From Methanosphaera sp. BMS (lineage in GTDB: Archaea > Methanobacteriota > Methanobacteria > Methanobacteriales > Methanobacteriaceae), in NCBI RefSeq assembly GCF_003268005.1, contig NZ_CP014213.1, forward strand, positions 310,001 through 374,000: a stretch of DNA of 64,000 nucleotides, given 5' to 3'. The notes under the pieces are model-generated. The model worked only from the letters and a program-made list of their open reading frames with translations. It did not search any database and was not told the DNA's origin. Position numbers and translations under genes: made by a program. Below are positions 9,251-17,350 of the stretch, piece after piece (position 1 is the first letter of the stretch; each line of letters begins with the position of its first letter).

Positions 9251-10018
9251 ATGAATCCAATAGAAATTGACAATGAAAAATGTGTAGCATGTTTATCATG
9301 CGTTTCTGATTGTCCGAGTTCTTATCTTTATCAGGAGGACAATATCATTAAAACACAGGACAAGGGATGTATAGAATGTGGCCATTGCTATGCAATCTGT
9401 CCAACCAACGCTATAAAAATGAGTGGTTATGATTTAAATGAGCAACCGGTAGTTTCAATGACACAAATAGATAGTGATATCCTTCTAGAGGCCATCAAAA
9501 GCAGAAGAACAATACGTAAATTTAAGCCACAGGCAATCGACGAGGAGACGATAAATAAGATTCTGGAGGCGGGAAGATACAGTCCAACCGGGGGCAATTC
9601 ACAGAATGTATCATATACCATTCTCGCATCCAAACAGGATATGGCTGAAGAAATTTGTGTAAACCTATTTAGAAAGGGAAAAACAATAGGCTCACAATTA
9701 ATAAAGTATTTGAAAAGAATGGATATTACAGATGACTTCTTCTTTAAGGGTGCTCCACTGGTAATTGTCGTATCCGCTAAAAGCAATATTGATGCCGGTC
9801 TTTCCAGTGCATATATGGAGATTATGGCAAACAGTCTTGGGTTGGGCGTATTGTACAGTGGCTTTTTTGTAATATGTACAAAGTTAAGCAGAAAACTAAA
9901 AAATCTCCTGGAACTAGAAAAGGGTTATAATGTAGTTTCATGTATGGTAATAGGATATCCTGATGTAAAGTATCAGAGAATAGTCCCTCGAAAAGAGTTG
10001 AAATATAAAAAATTATAG
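9251..10018 (+). CDS. ferredoxin-nitroreductase fusion protein
   Basis: 255 residues. Residues 1-57 form a two-cluster ferredoxin domain with C11, C14, C17, C21 and C40, C43, C46, C50 binding two [4Fe-4S] clusters. Residues 75-255 are a nitroreductase-like FMN domain beginning LLEAIKSRRTIRKFKP and including GRYSPTGGNSQN. Such fusions pass electrons from iron-sulfur clusters to the flavin; the substrate is not known from sequence. A GGGGT ribosome binding site sits nine bases before the ATG. It appears to be a single-gene unit, and the next gene downstream on the same strand is an IS transposase. Cytoplasmic, with no membrane segment. Confidence 0.85.
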   Translation: MNPIEIDNEKCVACLSCVSDCPSSYLYQEDNIIKTQDKGCIECGHCYAICPTNAIKMSGYDLNEQPVVSMTQIDSDILLEAIKSRRTIRKFKPQAIDEETINKILEAGRYSPTGGNSQNVSYTILASKQDMAEEICVNLFRKGKTIGSQLIKYLKRMDITDDFFFKGAPLVIVVSAKSNIDAGLSSAYMEIMANSLGLGVLYSGFFVICTKLSRKLKNLLELEKGYNVVSCMVIGYPDVKYQRIVPRKELKYKKL

Positions 10019-10143
10019 GTTGGCAATTAACCACTAGATGATAATGAAGGGTGGAATAATTTACTTCCATAATCTATTTTTTAACAAAATCCGTTGATGT
10101 GACATACGTACATTTGATGATATAATAAGGGGGCTGTTAATTG

Positions 10144-10175
10144 TAATGTGAGATTTGATATCTTATCTCACATCA
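10144..10175. promoter_or_regulatory. long inverted repeat
   Basis: TGTGAGAT (10147-10154) and ATCTCACA (10165-10172) are perfect complements; the arms extend to 11 bases with one mismatch, around a 10-base loop. It lies 130 bases after the nitroreductase stop and just outside the left end of the IS. It could be a terminator hairpin, although no T-run follows, or an operator. Confidence 0.5.
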
Positions 10176-10190
10176 GGCTCTTCATGAAAG

Positions 10191-11834
10191 GACATTAGTA
10201 CAAATCGGTCACCTGAAAAAAATACATTTTTTAAAAACTATGCTGAGGGTATTAAATTATTTATACTATTTTAATGAAGGTTGAAATTTTATATAAAAAA
10301 ATGGTAGTACCCCATAGAGGATATGAAAAATAAATAATTATTTATAGTAAAAAAGGAATAGATATTATTATGTACAACGAAATATCTGATTCCTTAAGTA
10401 GTAATTTGTCTTCCATTCAACTTAATCTTTTCGATTTTGGTTCAGATAATGCAAAAGAAAATGTTGTTAAAAGAGCTTTAAATCAGTCTTTAATAAAAGA
10501 TATGAATGAAAAATTAAGTAATTTGGATGATAATCATTTTGAATATGTTAATCCTGTTTGTCCTCATTGTATTAAAGAAAATATGAGAGGAAGTATCATT
10601 AAAAAAGGATTTAGGCCTAGAAAAATAAGAATAAATGGTAATGAAAAATTAAATCCTTACGATAAAAATAAAGAAAAAGAAATAATTAAGCAAACAATAG
10701 AAAGTATAAACGTTTCGACAGTATTAAACACTTTAAATGATTTTAATGAAAAAATAGAAGTTAATTACATACATAATTTTATTAATGAAGTCAAGTATTA
10801 TGATGTTCAAGATGATAAGAATATTACTGTTTATTTAAGAAAATATAAATGTAAACGATGTAAAAAACACTTCCAAACCGAATTAACAAATGTTTATGAT
10901 AAATATAAACGTTATGCAAAGTCTTTTTTTAACAAAATAGATGAAATAACATATTATTCTCATTATACACCCTCACAATTACAAGACGTACTTAAAACTT
11001 CTTTCAATAGAGAAATTAATCTTAAAACTCTCTTCGACTGGACAAGAACAGCATCCAAAATAAGTAGATCCAACGATTACGATGGAATAACTTATAATTC
11101 CGATGAAAATCTAATTTTAAACCTAAAAGAAATAGGTTCAGGCATATATAATTATGATGAACAATATTTATCCGAAAACAAGAAAGATGGGCTACGATTA
11201 ACATTATCTGATACTAAACTCAAAATACCCATTGCTGAACAGATAATAAAAAGAAATACTATTCATAAATGGAAAATAACAAAAGAAGAAGTATCTAATT
11301 TTATAAAAAAAGCAACAAAAGATAGAGCATTTCATGTCTTAATAACAGATGGACGAGCCATGTATAAAAAAATAGCAAAAGAATTCAATGTAGAACACCA
11401 ATTATGCATATTTCACGCAATATATAACAACAAAAACGATGCAAAAAACGAATGTAAATCACTAAGTAAATCAACACTAGATAAAATGACAATATTCAAC
11501 TACACATCACAAATAAATGAAATAGTAAGACAACTAAGCTTAGAAGATGCCAAAGAACAATTAAATGAACTAAAAGAAATACAATCAACCATAGGCTTAC
11601 CCAAAATCAATAAAAAAATGCTCGAAAGAACAGAAAAAAACTTCTATCAACTAACAACACACTTAAGACTAAACGGAGTACCCAGAACCAACAACAACGC
11701 AGAATTAACCTATAACTTATCACTACAAAAATCAGAAAAAAGAAAATACAAAACAGAAGAAGGAATAATCTCAAAACTAATCACATACATGAAAAACAAA
11801 ACATTACAAAAAGTGACCGCAATGTACTAATGCC
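10191..11834 (+). mobile_element. complete insertion sequence with 8-bp target duplication
   Basis: The ends are inverted repeats. The left reads CATTAGTACA AAT CGGTCAC from 10193, and the right, read inwards, is CATTAGTACA TTG CGGTCAC from 11832. CATGAAAG flanks both sides (10183-10190 and 11835-11842), a perfect 8-bp target duplication. The 1644-bp element carries one transposase whose last codons lie inside the right terminal repeat. An 8-bp duplication recalls ISM1 of Methanobrevibacter, but the family is not proven. The intact ends suggest recent insertion. Confidence 0.85.
10370..11830 (+). CDS. DDE transposase of the 10191-11834 element
   Basis: 486 residues. An N-terminal zinc-binding part has CPHC (residues 64-67) and a second CKRCKKHF near residue 160. 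A DDE-type core follows: VLITDGRAMYKKIA supplies an aspartate, QLCIFHAIYNN follows it, and GVPRTNNNAELTYN near the C-terminus supplies the glutamate. The gene is intact, and its stop (11828-11830) lies within the right terminal repeat. The transposase would cut and join the element ends. Codon use is as AT-rich as its neighbours. Confidence 0.8.
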   Translation: MYNEISDSLSSNLSSIQLNLFDFGSDNAKENVVKRALNQSLIKDMNEKLSNLDDNHFEYVNPVCPHCIKENMRGSIIKKGFRPRKIRINGNEKLNPYDKNKEKEIIKQTIESINVSTVLNTLNDFNEKIEVNYIHNFINEVKYYDVQDDKNITVYLRKYKCKRCKKHFQTELTNVYDKYKRYAKSFFNKIDEITYYSHYTPSQLQDVLKTSFNREINLKTLFDWTRTASKISRSNDYDGITYNSDENLILNLKEIGSGIYNYDEQYLSENKKDGLRLTLSDTKLKIPIAEQIIKRNTIHKWKITKEEVSNFIKKATKDRAFHVLITDGRAMYKKIAKEFNVEHQLCIFHAIYNNKNDAKNECKSLSKSTLDKMTIFNYTSQINEIVRQLSLEDAKEQLNELKEIQSTIGLPKINKKMLERTEKNFYQLTTHLRLNGVPRTNNNAELTYNLSLQKSEKRKYKTEEGIISKLITYMKNKTLQKVTAMY

Positions 11835-11920
11835 CATGAAAGAAAAAAAGTATAAGGGTTAATCCCAAAATTTTTAGGATTGTTCTTCAATAATTGAATT
11901 TTATCATTTAAGTTTTTTCT

Positions 11921-12328
11921 CTAATAATTAAATTCGTATGTTTCTTCTACTTCCATCATGTTTCTGATTTCAGCTGTAGCATTGTCCAAATAAAAGATTC
12001 CCATTTCCCAACCGTTTGCATTGTATAACTCTGCCACTTCAGGCATGAGACTTAACGCTTCTTTAGCTATTTCTTCCTGTTTATCAAGATTTGCCACACC
12101 ATAATATCTTAAAAAGTGCTCCCCATCCCATGCGGCTATTTCCACATTTGGATTTTCTTCCATCTGTTTATAAACCGTTTTGAATGTTCCCACTCCAAAA
12201 TAAATCTTATCCTCCTTCAATAAATGAAATCCTAACGGTCTTACCTTTGGCTTATTTCCATCAACCGTTGAAAGATAGAATACTTCTGCTTTTGTTAATA
12301 ATTCATCAACTTTTTCAATATCTGACAT
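11921..12328 (-). CDS. pyridoxamine 5'-phosphate oxidase-like flavoprotein
   Basis: 135 residues with the split-barrel FMN-binding fold pattern: AEVFYLSTVDGNKPKVRPLGF, then KIYFGVGTFKTVYKQMEENPNVEIAAW, and a C-terminal barrel half. This family includes PNPOx-like and F420- or FMN-dependent reductases; the single short domain does not reveal the substrate. It is a single-gene unit with a GAGGTGAG ribosome binding site before the ATG. The recent IS lies just past its 3' end. Cytoplasmic. Confidence 0.75.
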   Translation of the reverse strand: MSDIEKVDELLTKAEVFYLSTVDGNKPKVRPLGFHLLKEDKIYFGVGTFKTVYKQMEENPNVEIAAWDGEHFLRYYGVANLDKQEEIAKEALSLMPEVAELYNANGWEMGIFYLDNATAEIRNMMEVEETYEFNY

Positions 12329-12369
12329 TTAATTCTCACCTCTATAATATTAGTTATATAATTGTTTTA

Positions 12370-12545
12370 TTAAATAAGTATATCTGCCGATGAAAAATAG
12401 TCTTGATGCTTTTCAAAAACTGGTCTACAGCAGCACCTATTTCTTTCAAGTCTATATTTGATTATCTTAAATGCATCCTGAATAAGATATTTCACATCTT
12501 CCTTTAAATGTTTGGCCAATAATTTAATTATCCTGTTTTTGATGG
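12370..12545 (-). pseudogene. possible decayed gene end
   Basis: On the minus strand an open stretch ends at 12370 and reads IIKLLAKHLKEDVKYLI, then a helix, a CCC triplet and FEKHQDYFSS. It looks protein-like (amphipathic helices) but lacks a start and I cannot name it. The rest of the 12329-12751 gap holds nothing else I can support. Confidence 0.3.
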
Positions 12546-12751
12546 AGAATATTAATAGAAGAAAATTAGTGGAATTTAATTATTTCCATTTATATTCTTA
12601 ATAATCTTTTTATTATATTAATAATTTTATATGAAATTAAACTTGTTTAAATCTGAATGGATATAAATATAACTATTTTTTGTAAACAAAGGGGGATAAT
12701 CCAATCAATAAAAAAAGAAATAGATTTATGCTTTAATTAAAAGCATTTGAA

Positions 12752-13387
12752 CTAATTTACGGGTAATTTTTTAATGTAGTTGATGATTACTTTCGTTAAT
12801 GGATATACTATAATTTCATAAACCGTTTTGAATGTTGCCTGGGTGAATATCATCATAATCAGTGACGTTAATGGCATGGCTCCATAGAATGCTATTGTGA
12901 TAAATAGAATGGCATCTAATCCCTCACCGCAAATTGTGGATACGATACATCTTATGAATAGGTATTTTTCCGCTTTCTGTTTAAGATAGCTCATTACATA
13001 GGCGTTGAGTATGCTGCCGAAAAGGTATGCCATGAAACTTGCAAGCAGGACCCTGAAACTGTTGCTAAGAACCATTGCAAATGCTTCGGATCCTTCAAAG
13101 AATACAGGGGCAGGCAACATTATTGCAATGTTATACACTATCACGGCAACAAGATTCATGACAAATCCAAGATATATCACTTGTCTTGCCTTTTTGAATC
13201 CGTATATCTCTGCAAGTATATCATTAACGATATAGATTATTGGAAATATTAGGACACCACATGGCAGTATGAAATCAAAGAACATGAACGTTTTAAATGC
13301 CAGTATGTTGCTGATTATTAAGGTTGATGTTGCAATACCAGTTAGTATTGCAAATAGTTCCGTCTTGTTTAATTGATTTATCTTCAT
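12752..13387 (-). CDS. yhhQ: YhhQ/VUT-type queuosine-precursor (preQ0) transporter
   Basis: About 211 residues with six or so membrane helices (ILTGIATSTLIISNILAFK, CGVLIFPIIYIVNDILAEIYG, MNLVAVIVYNIAIMLP and later ones). The segment IVNDILAEIYGFKKARQVI is the hallmark of the YhhQ/VUT family, which imports 7-deazaguanine bases. In archaea the likely use is preQ0 for archaeosine in tRNA; this is inference from family. An AGGTGATG stretch covers the start, so ATG at 13387 or GTG at 13390 are both possible. It appears to be a single-gene unit. Confidence 0.8.
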   Translation of the reverse strand: MKINQLNKTELFAILTGIATSTLIISNILAFKTFMFFDFILPCGVLIFPIIYIVNDILAEIYGFKKARQVIYLGFVMNLVAVIVYNIAIMLPAPVFFEGSEAFAMVLSNSFRVLLASFMAYLFGSILNAYVMSYLKQKAEKYLFIRCIVSTICGEGLDAILFITIAFYGAMPLTSLIMMIFTQATFKTVYEIIVYPLTKVIINYIKKLPVN

Positions 13388-13390
13388 CAC

Positions 13391-13707
13391 CTTTTATTTA
13401 ATATAGCTGTCTGTATTGCTTTTATTTATTAATCTGTTTATTTTAGTATTAATGTATTATTTATATTAATAAATATATGTATTTTTTTTTAGGTGGTTTA
13501 AATGAAAAGAAGATATATCATACTGATTTGAAGCACTTTTTTTCTATTGTAATATTTTACAAAAAGAGTTTGGGATTCATAGGCTATTTTATGTAAAAAA
13601 AGTAAAGTATTGAGTAAATGAATAATGATGTAAAATAAGCGTATTCGATGGGGATAGGTTATAAAAATTAAAAAAGGGATGCCTTTCAAGTAGGTGTGTA
13701 TAAATGG
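13391..13707. other. intergenic, nothing recognised
   Basis: A 63-codon frame at 13498-13689 on the minus strand is hydrophobic low-complexity without a ribosome binding site, so I do not call it. Confidence 0.4.
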
Positions 13708-13995
13708 TTATTGTATGCTGAATACCTGGTATCGATAGGTGTTTTCCTTTCTGTAATCGGTTTTGTTTCGACCGAATCGGCTTGTAATCACGTATATGTC
13801 ATCACCAGGCTGTAGTGTTATATCCCTTTTTCCAACTTTTTTTCTTAGCATTCTTGCTATCCTGGATGAACCTATGGACGTGACGGCATCCTTTGTGTTT
13901 TTTATCAGTTTGCTTTTCTTTATCTTTTTGGTACTTATCCTGTATGTTTTATCTTCAAACATTTGCATTGAGAAGTTGTCTGTTAGGTATATCAT
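13708..13995 (-). CDS. DUF1874 (STIV-B116/AcrIII-1-like) paralog lacking the catalytic His
   Basis: 95 residues. The family layout is clear: N-terminal IYLTDNFSMQMF, the central helix signature TSIGSSRIARML and the strand DITLQPGDDIYVITSR. In AcrIII-1 and Crn2 ring nucleases the central signature is SIGH and its histidine cleaves cyclic tetra-adenylate. Here the position is Ser43, so cleavage is unlikely and a binding or regulatory role is more plausible. It follows its paralog (14007-14282) after an 11-base gap with a GGTGAAAGGAT ribosome binding site, so the two are one operon. A heterodimer with the neighbour is possible, since family members dimerise. The DUF1874 assignment is strong; function is inferred. 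Confidence 0.75.
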   Translation of the reverse strand: MIYLTDNFSMQMFEDKTYRISTKKIKKSKLIKNTKDAVTSIGSSRIARMLRKKVGKRDITLQPGDDIYVITSRFGRNKTDYRKENTYRYQVFSIQ

Positions 13996-14006
13996 ATCCT
14001 TTCACC

Positions 14007-14282
14007 TCATATTCTTTGTATTGTTATCTTTCGATAGTTGAATTTTTCATAATCATCCTTCTGTGGTGATACCAAGTATAGTGTATCGCCTTCATCAAGT
14101 AGGATGTTTATCCTGTTTTTTTCTATTTGCAGGTGGTCTGCTATGTTTTGATGACCTATTGAACTAATCAGATCATTTCTATTTTCCTGTATTTCATCAT
14201 AGCTTGATAGTTCTATGACGAAGTTTAATTCTTTCTTGGGATTAAGCATTTTTGGGCTGAATCCATTTGATATATATTTCAT
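14007..14282 (-). CDS. DUF1874 (AcrIII-1/Crn2-like) putative ring nuclease
   Basis: 91 residues. It reads MKYISNGFSPKML at the start, LISSIGHQNIADHL with His44 in the centre and KNRINILLDEGDTLYLVSPQ after that. Each piece aligns with viral AcrIII-1 (for example SIRV gp29), whose conserved SIGH histidine breaks cyclic tetra-adenylate, the alarm molecule of type III CRISPR systems. It is shorter than viral members (about 110 residues) because the C-terminal RLPEGK region is replaced by a short tail. The start ATG follows a GGAGGAT site by about 10 bases and lies one base after the stop of a 23-codon leader frame. No cas genes are in the window, so the link to CRISPR signalling is inference. Confidence 0.75.
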   Translation of the reverse strand: MKYISNGFSPKMLNPKKELNFVIELSSYDEIQENRNDLISSIGHQNIADHLQIEKNRINILLDEGDTLYLVSPQKDDYEKFNYRKITIQRI

Positions 14283-14283
14283 T

Positions 14284-14355
14284 TCATTTTATCCTCCTTA
14301 TTGTTTGTAAAAAATATATGAGCATAACACATGCTCCTGGTGGAGTTTGTGTCAT
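14284..14355 (-). CDS. possible 23-codon leader peptide before the DUF1874 operon
   Basis: Begins MTQTPPGACVMLIYF and ends in TGA one base before the DUF1874 start, with its last codons covering that gene's GGAGGAT site. Translation of it would expose or mask the start, so coupling is plausible. A GGGAAAG lies before its ATG. The coding call rests on position only. Confidence 0.3.
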   Translation of the reverse strand: MTQTPPGACVMLIYFLQTIRRIK

Positions 14356-14369
14356 ACTTTCCCTTTTTT

Positions 14370-14381
14370 GGACTTTCGTCC
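14370..14381 (-). promoter_or_regulatory. GAAA-loop hairpin in the leader
   Basis: On the minus strand GGAC-GAAA-GTCC forms a four-pair stem with a GNRA tetraloop, followed by an A-run. It lies in the untranslated stretch upstream of the DUF1874 genes. Confidence 0.4.
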
Positions 14382-14445
14382 TGTCAAAAAGACTTCTAAA
14401 AAAACAAAAGGTGTTAAAAATGTATAGATGATATTCGTGGTTGGT

Positions 14446-14583
14446 TTACATCTTCATCCCCTCCTCTGATTTTTTTTGGTGCTTCCGATAAAGAAATAAT
14501 CGAACATGCATGACATCCTCATTGAATCCGGAAGCTTGTTCTCTGATGTCATGTCCCATAGTAGCTTCTATAGCCTTGCACAT
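14446..14583 (-). CDS. possible small protein upstream of the DUF1874 pair
   Basis: A 45-codon frame, starting MCKAIEATMGHDIREQASGF and ending KKSEEGMKM. It is charged, of ordinary composition and has a helix-like middle (EDVMHVRLFLYRKHQ). No clear ribosome binding site precedes either Met. It is on the same strand as the DUF1874 genes, about 160 bases before the first. Unknown family. Confidence 0.3.
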   Translation of the reverse strand: MCKAIEATMGHDIREQASGFNEDVMHVRLFLYRKHQKKSEEGMKM

Positions 14584-15062
14584 AAACTAATTTTAAAGAG
14601 TGATAACTATGAATAAATGATTCTTACTTCTTTAGATGATAACACCTCCATTTTGTTGGATGCGTTTGTTTTTAGAGAGATTTTTAAATGGATATTATTG
14701 ATATAGTAACATTTGTTACTACACCAGCACAGTTATTTGTAGATTTGTGTTACCTACATAGCACTTGTGCAATATACTTTTTAATTTTCATAGTATATAA
14801 AGGTTTTGTATGTAACAATTATTTACATCATATTTTTACAGATTATAAAAAAATTAAAAATGTGTAAGTAATGTATTTTAATAGCTTTATTTATAAAATA
14901 AACCTTAAATAATTAAATTTTAATATTGAAATAATTATTAGTAAATAACAAAAAACTTCATAACAGTAAAAAATTGTAACAAATACTTAAATGATACATT
15001 TATATAATAATAAGAATATAATCATATGTAAGTAACAGCAACTTATTTCGGAGGGAAATATA
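14584..15062. promoter_or_regulatory. divergent control region with repeated GTAAC/GTTAC elements
   Basis: Between the DUF1874 side and the HsdS/HsdM-like pair. GTAACATTTGTTAC at 14706-14719 is a perfect inverted repeat with a two-base centre. Related half-sites follow: GTGTTAC near 14757, TGTAACAA near 14813 and 14973, and AAGTAACAG near 15031. A TATA box TTTATATA at 14999-15006 should drive the HsdS-like gene, with a GGAGG ribosome binding site near 15050. The repeats look like operator half-sites for a dimeric regulator; this is inference. Confidence 0.45.
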
Positions 15063-15650
15063 TTGCAAACAAGAAAAGTCAAACTGCAGGATATAGCGAA
15101 AATAAGCACGGGTCTTCCAATACAAAGATACATCGATAAAGAAGACATGAAAAAACAAAAAATAATAATGAACATGCCCATGCTGGACATAAATGAAGAA
15201 TTTCCAACAGAAGAGGAAGAAATACAGGATGGCATAAATTCCCGCTTCTTTTCAAGAGAACATGACATATTGTATAAGGTACAACAACAATGCTTTGCAA
15301 AGGAAGTAACAACAGAAAGCGATGCAATCATAACAAACAACTATTTAATTATCAGGATAGATGATTTTAAAGAGGTAAATCCCACATTCTTAACGTACTA
15401 CCTTAATGATCCAAGAGTAGAATACCAGATACAAAGAACGATAGATTCAACAAAAATAATGAAGGTAAGTACCAAAATACTAAAGAACCTGACAATAATG
15501 CTGCCTGAAAAAGAAGTACAGGACAAGCATGTAGAGCTAATAAACAAGATAAACCAAAGAATCGAACTCAAGAAAAAGTCAATAAGATGCGATGAAAAAC
15601 TAATAGACTCATTATATGATACGGTTATCGGTGATGCATATGAGAATTAA
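15063..15650 (+). CDS. HsdS-like specificity protein with one target-recognition domain
   Basis: 195 residues, half the size of a normal HsdS. It has one TRD opening with KVKLQDIAKISTGLPIQR, a typical IIRIDD...NPTFLTYYLND body and the LPEKEVQDKHVELINKINQR coiled-coil spacer at the end. Type I S subunits choose the DNA target for methylation and cutting; single-TRD forms work as dimers. It starts at a TTG after a GGAGGG site. It overlaps the HsdM-like gene, so both are one operon under the TATA box at 14999. No HsdR is nearby. The M partner is degenerate, so the complex probably binds DNA without methylating it. Confidence 0.75.
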   Translation: MQTRKVKLQDIAKISTGLPIQRYIDKEDMKKQKIIMNMPMLDINEEFPTEEEEIQDGINSRFFSREHDILYKVQQQCFAKEVTTESDAIITNNYLIIRIDDFKEVNPTFLTYYLNDPRVEYQIQRTIDSTKIMKVSTKILKNLTIMLPEKEVQDKHVELINKINQRIELKKKSIRCDEKLIDSLYDTVIGDAYEN

Positions 15651-16938
15651 CCTTAAACGTAGACCCAACAGTATAGACTTACCCCGGCTATTAGAACGTA
15701 TCGACTCAAAAGTCGATGTAATCCCCTTCATTACAATGAAATACTTGTCACAAAAACAAGAGGCATCAGACAAAAACAGTACGGAATTCCAGGAAAAGTA
15801 TGGGATAACCTTCCGTGATTATGAATTATTAACAAACATCATTAAAAAACAGGAAGCAAAGGAAGATTCCTGTCTATCTGATGTTAAAAGTGCATTGAAT
15901 GTTCTAAAAAACAGTTCCAATGAAGACATCAAAGAAATATTCTCCCGAGTAGACGAGGAAAAAATAACCAAGGAAATATTTGATGACATCGTTGAAATAC
16001 TGGAATCCGAAGATGACCTTAAAAAATTATTCAAACAGGTAAATTATCTTCAATATGCCATAAAAAATGAGGACAACAAAAGAATCATACCGCCAACGGT
16101 CGAATTATTGTCCAATCTGGCCAGCACAAATCGCAAAACCAACAATGTATATGATCCATCATCCATTGATGCACAGACAATCACCGAACTGGACGACTTT
16201 AATCACGCGACAATTCACATCAAAGATGAAGAGGACTATTATCATGCAAAACAGAACATCATACTAAGTGACATATCACCTGATAAGGTGTCAATGTGCA
16301 ATGATGAAATATTAATAGATGAAGACGACAAAAAGTATGATACGATAATATCGGTACCATATTCCAAACAGAAGATTAAAAATGAGAATATTGAAAGATA
16401 TGCCGAATATGAAAGCAAAAATCCAAAGTTAATTCACCTGCTTAACATGATAGATCACCTGGACAGTGATGGATTACTTGTTACAACCACTACCCAGGGC
16501 TTATTGGTAAAAAAGGATGCACTTAAACTAAGAAAGTATCTGATTGACAATAACCTCTTGGATGTGGTAATCGAGTATGAAAGCGGCTATAGAAGTCGTG
16601 ACATAACAATACTTGTAATAAACAACAACAAAAAGACAGATGACTTCCTATTTATAAAACCACCTGAGATGTTTCCAACATTCCTACTGCCCGCCTTTAA
16701 TGAAAACATCCTGGAAATCTACAAAGAAAGAAAAATAGAGCCACGCTTAAGCAATATAATCAATAAGGATGAAATAATTAAAAACGAGTACAACCTTAAT
16801 CCTAAACGTTACGTCTACACCCTGGACTATAAGAAAGTAGCCGTTGATGATATCCTAAAAAACCAAAGAGAGTACTCCGATGAAATCAAAAAGTTGGATG
16901 ATGAGATAGATGATTTGTTAAGTATGTTAACTGATTAA
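15640..16938 (+). CDS. HsdM-like protein with degenerate methyltransferase motifs
   Basis: About 432 residues with the overall order of a type I N6-adenine methyltransferase: an N-terminal helical part (LLERIDSKVDVIPFITMKYL), a SAM-domain region and the C-terminal EIIKNEYNLNPKRYVYT. The SAM-binding motif, normally DPxCGSGG, reads VYDPSSIDAQT. The catalytic NPPF/Y reads SVPYS. Both changes should abolish methylation. GLLVTTTTQGLLVKKDALKLRKYL still matches the family. I chose the ATG at 15640, behind a GGTGATG site and overlapping the end of the S-like gene; ATGs at 15634 and 15616 are alternatives. The reading frame is long and clean, which argues for a kept, altered function rather than decay. 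Confidence 0.75.
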   Translation: MRINLKRRPNSIDLPRLLERIDSKVDVIPFITMKYLSQKQEASDKNSTEFQEKYGITFRDYELLTNIIKKQEAKEDSCLSDVKSALNVLKNSSNEDIKEIFSRVDEEKITKEIFDDIVEILESEDDLKKLFKQVNYLQYAIKNEDNKRIIPPTVELLSNLASTNRKTNNVYDPSSIDAQTITELDDFNHATIHIKDEEDYYHAKQNIILSDISPDKVSMCNDEILIDEDDKKYDTIISVPYSKQKIKNENIERYAEYESKNPKLIHLLNMIDHLDSDGLLVTTTTQGLLVKKDALKLRKYLIDNNLLDVVIEYESGYRSRDITILVINNNKKTDDFLFIKPPEMFPTFLLPAFNENILEIYKERKIEPRLSNIINKDEIIKNEYNLNPKRYVYTLDYKKVAVDDILKNQREYSDEIKKLDDEIDDLLSMLTD

Positions 16939-17350
16939 TAAATAAGGTTCTTTCATACTTATTTTTTAACAATTTTTTTTAGATATCTTCAGTTGTCATA
17001 ACATCTTGCTTGTATACTTTTTAAATCCCTTAACATTCCCACCTCCTTCAGCGTTAATCAAATTTATTACTGTATTTAACATTAATCAAATTTTATTACC
17101 ATTTAAACAATAATTACTATTTTATGCATATTAAATTTAATGATTTTTCATAAGCAATAATAAAAACATATACTGAATACAATTAAAAAAAATATGATTA
17201 TTTCACTTAAAATCTATTAAAATATTCTCAGAAGTGATAAAATATGGTTTAAATAAATATAATTTTTTTAAATATAATTATAATAATAAAACTTAAATAT
17301 TTTTCATTACAAACATTAACACAAAACATAAAGGAGAGTAGTGAATCGAA
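16939..17350. other. intergenic with promoter region of the adhesin
   Basis: Very AT-rich. AAGGAGAG at 17331-17338 is the ribosome binding site of the adhesin-like gene. Nothing else recognised. Confidence 0.5.
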
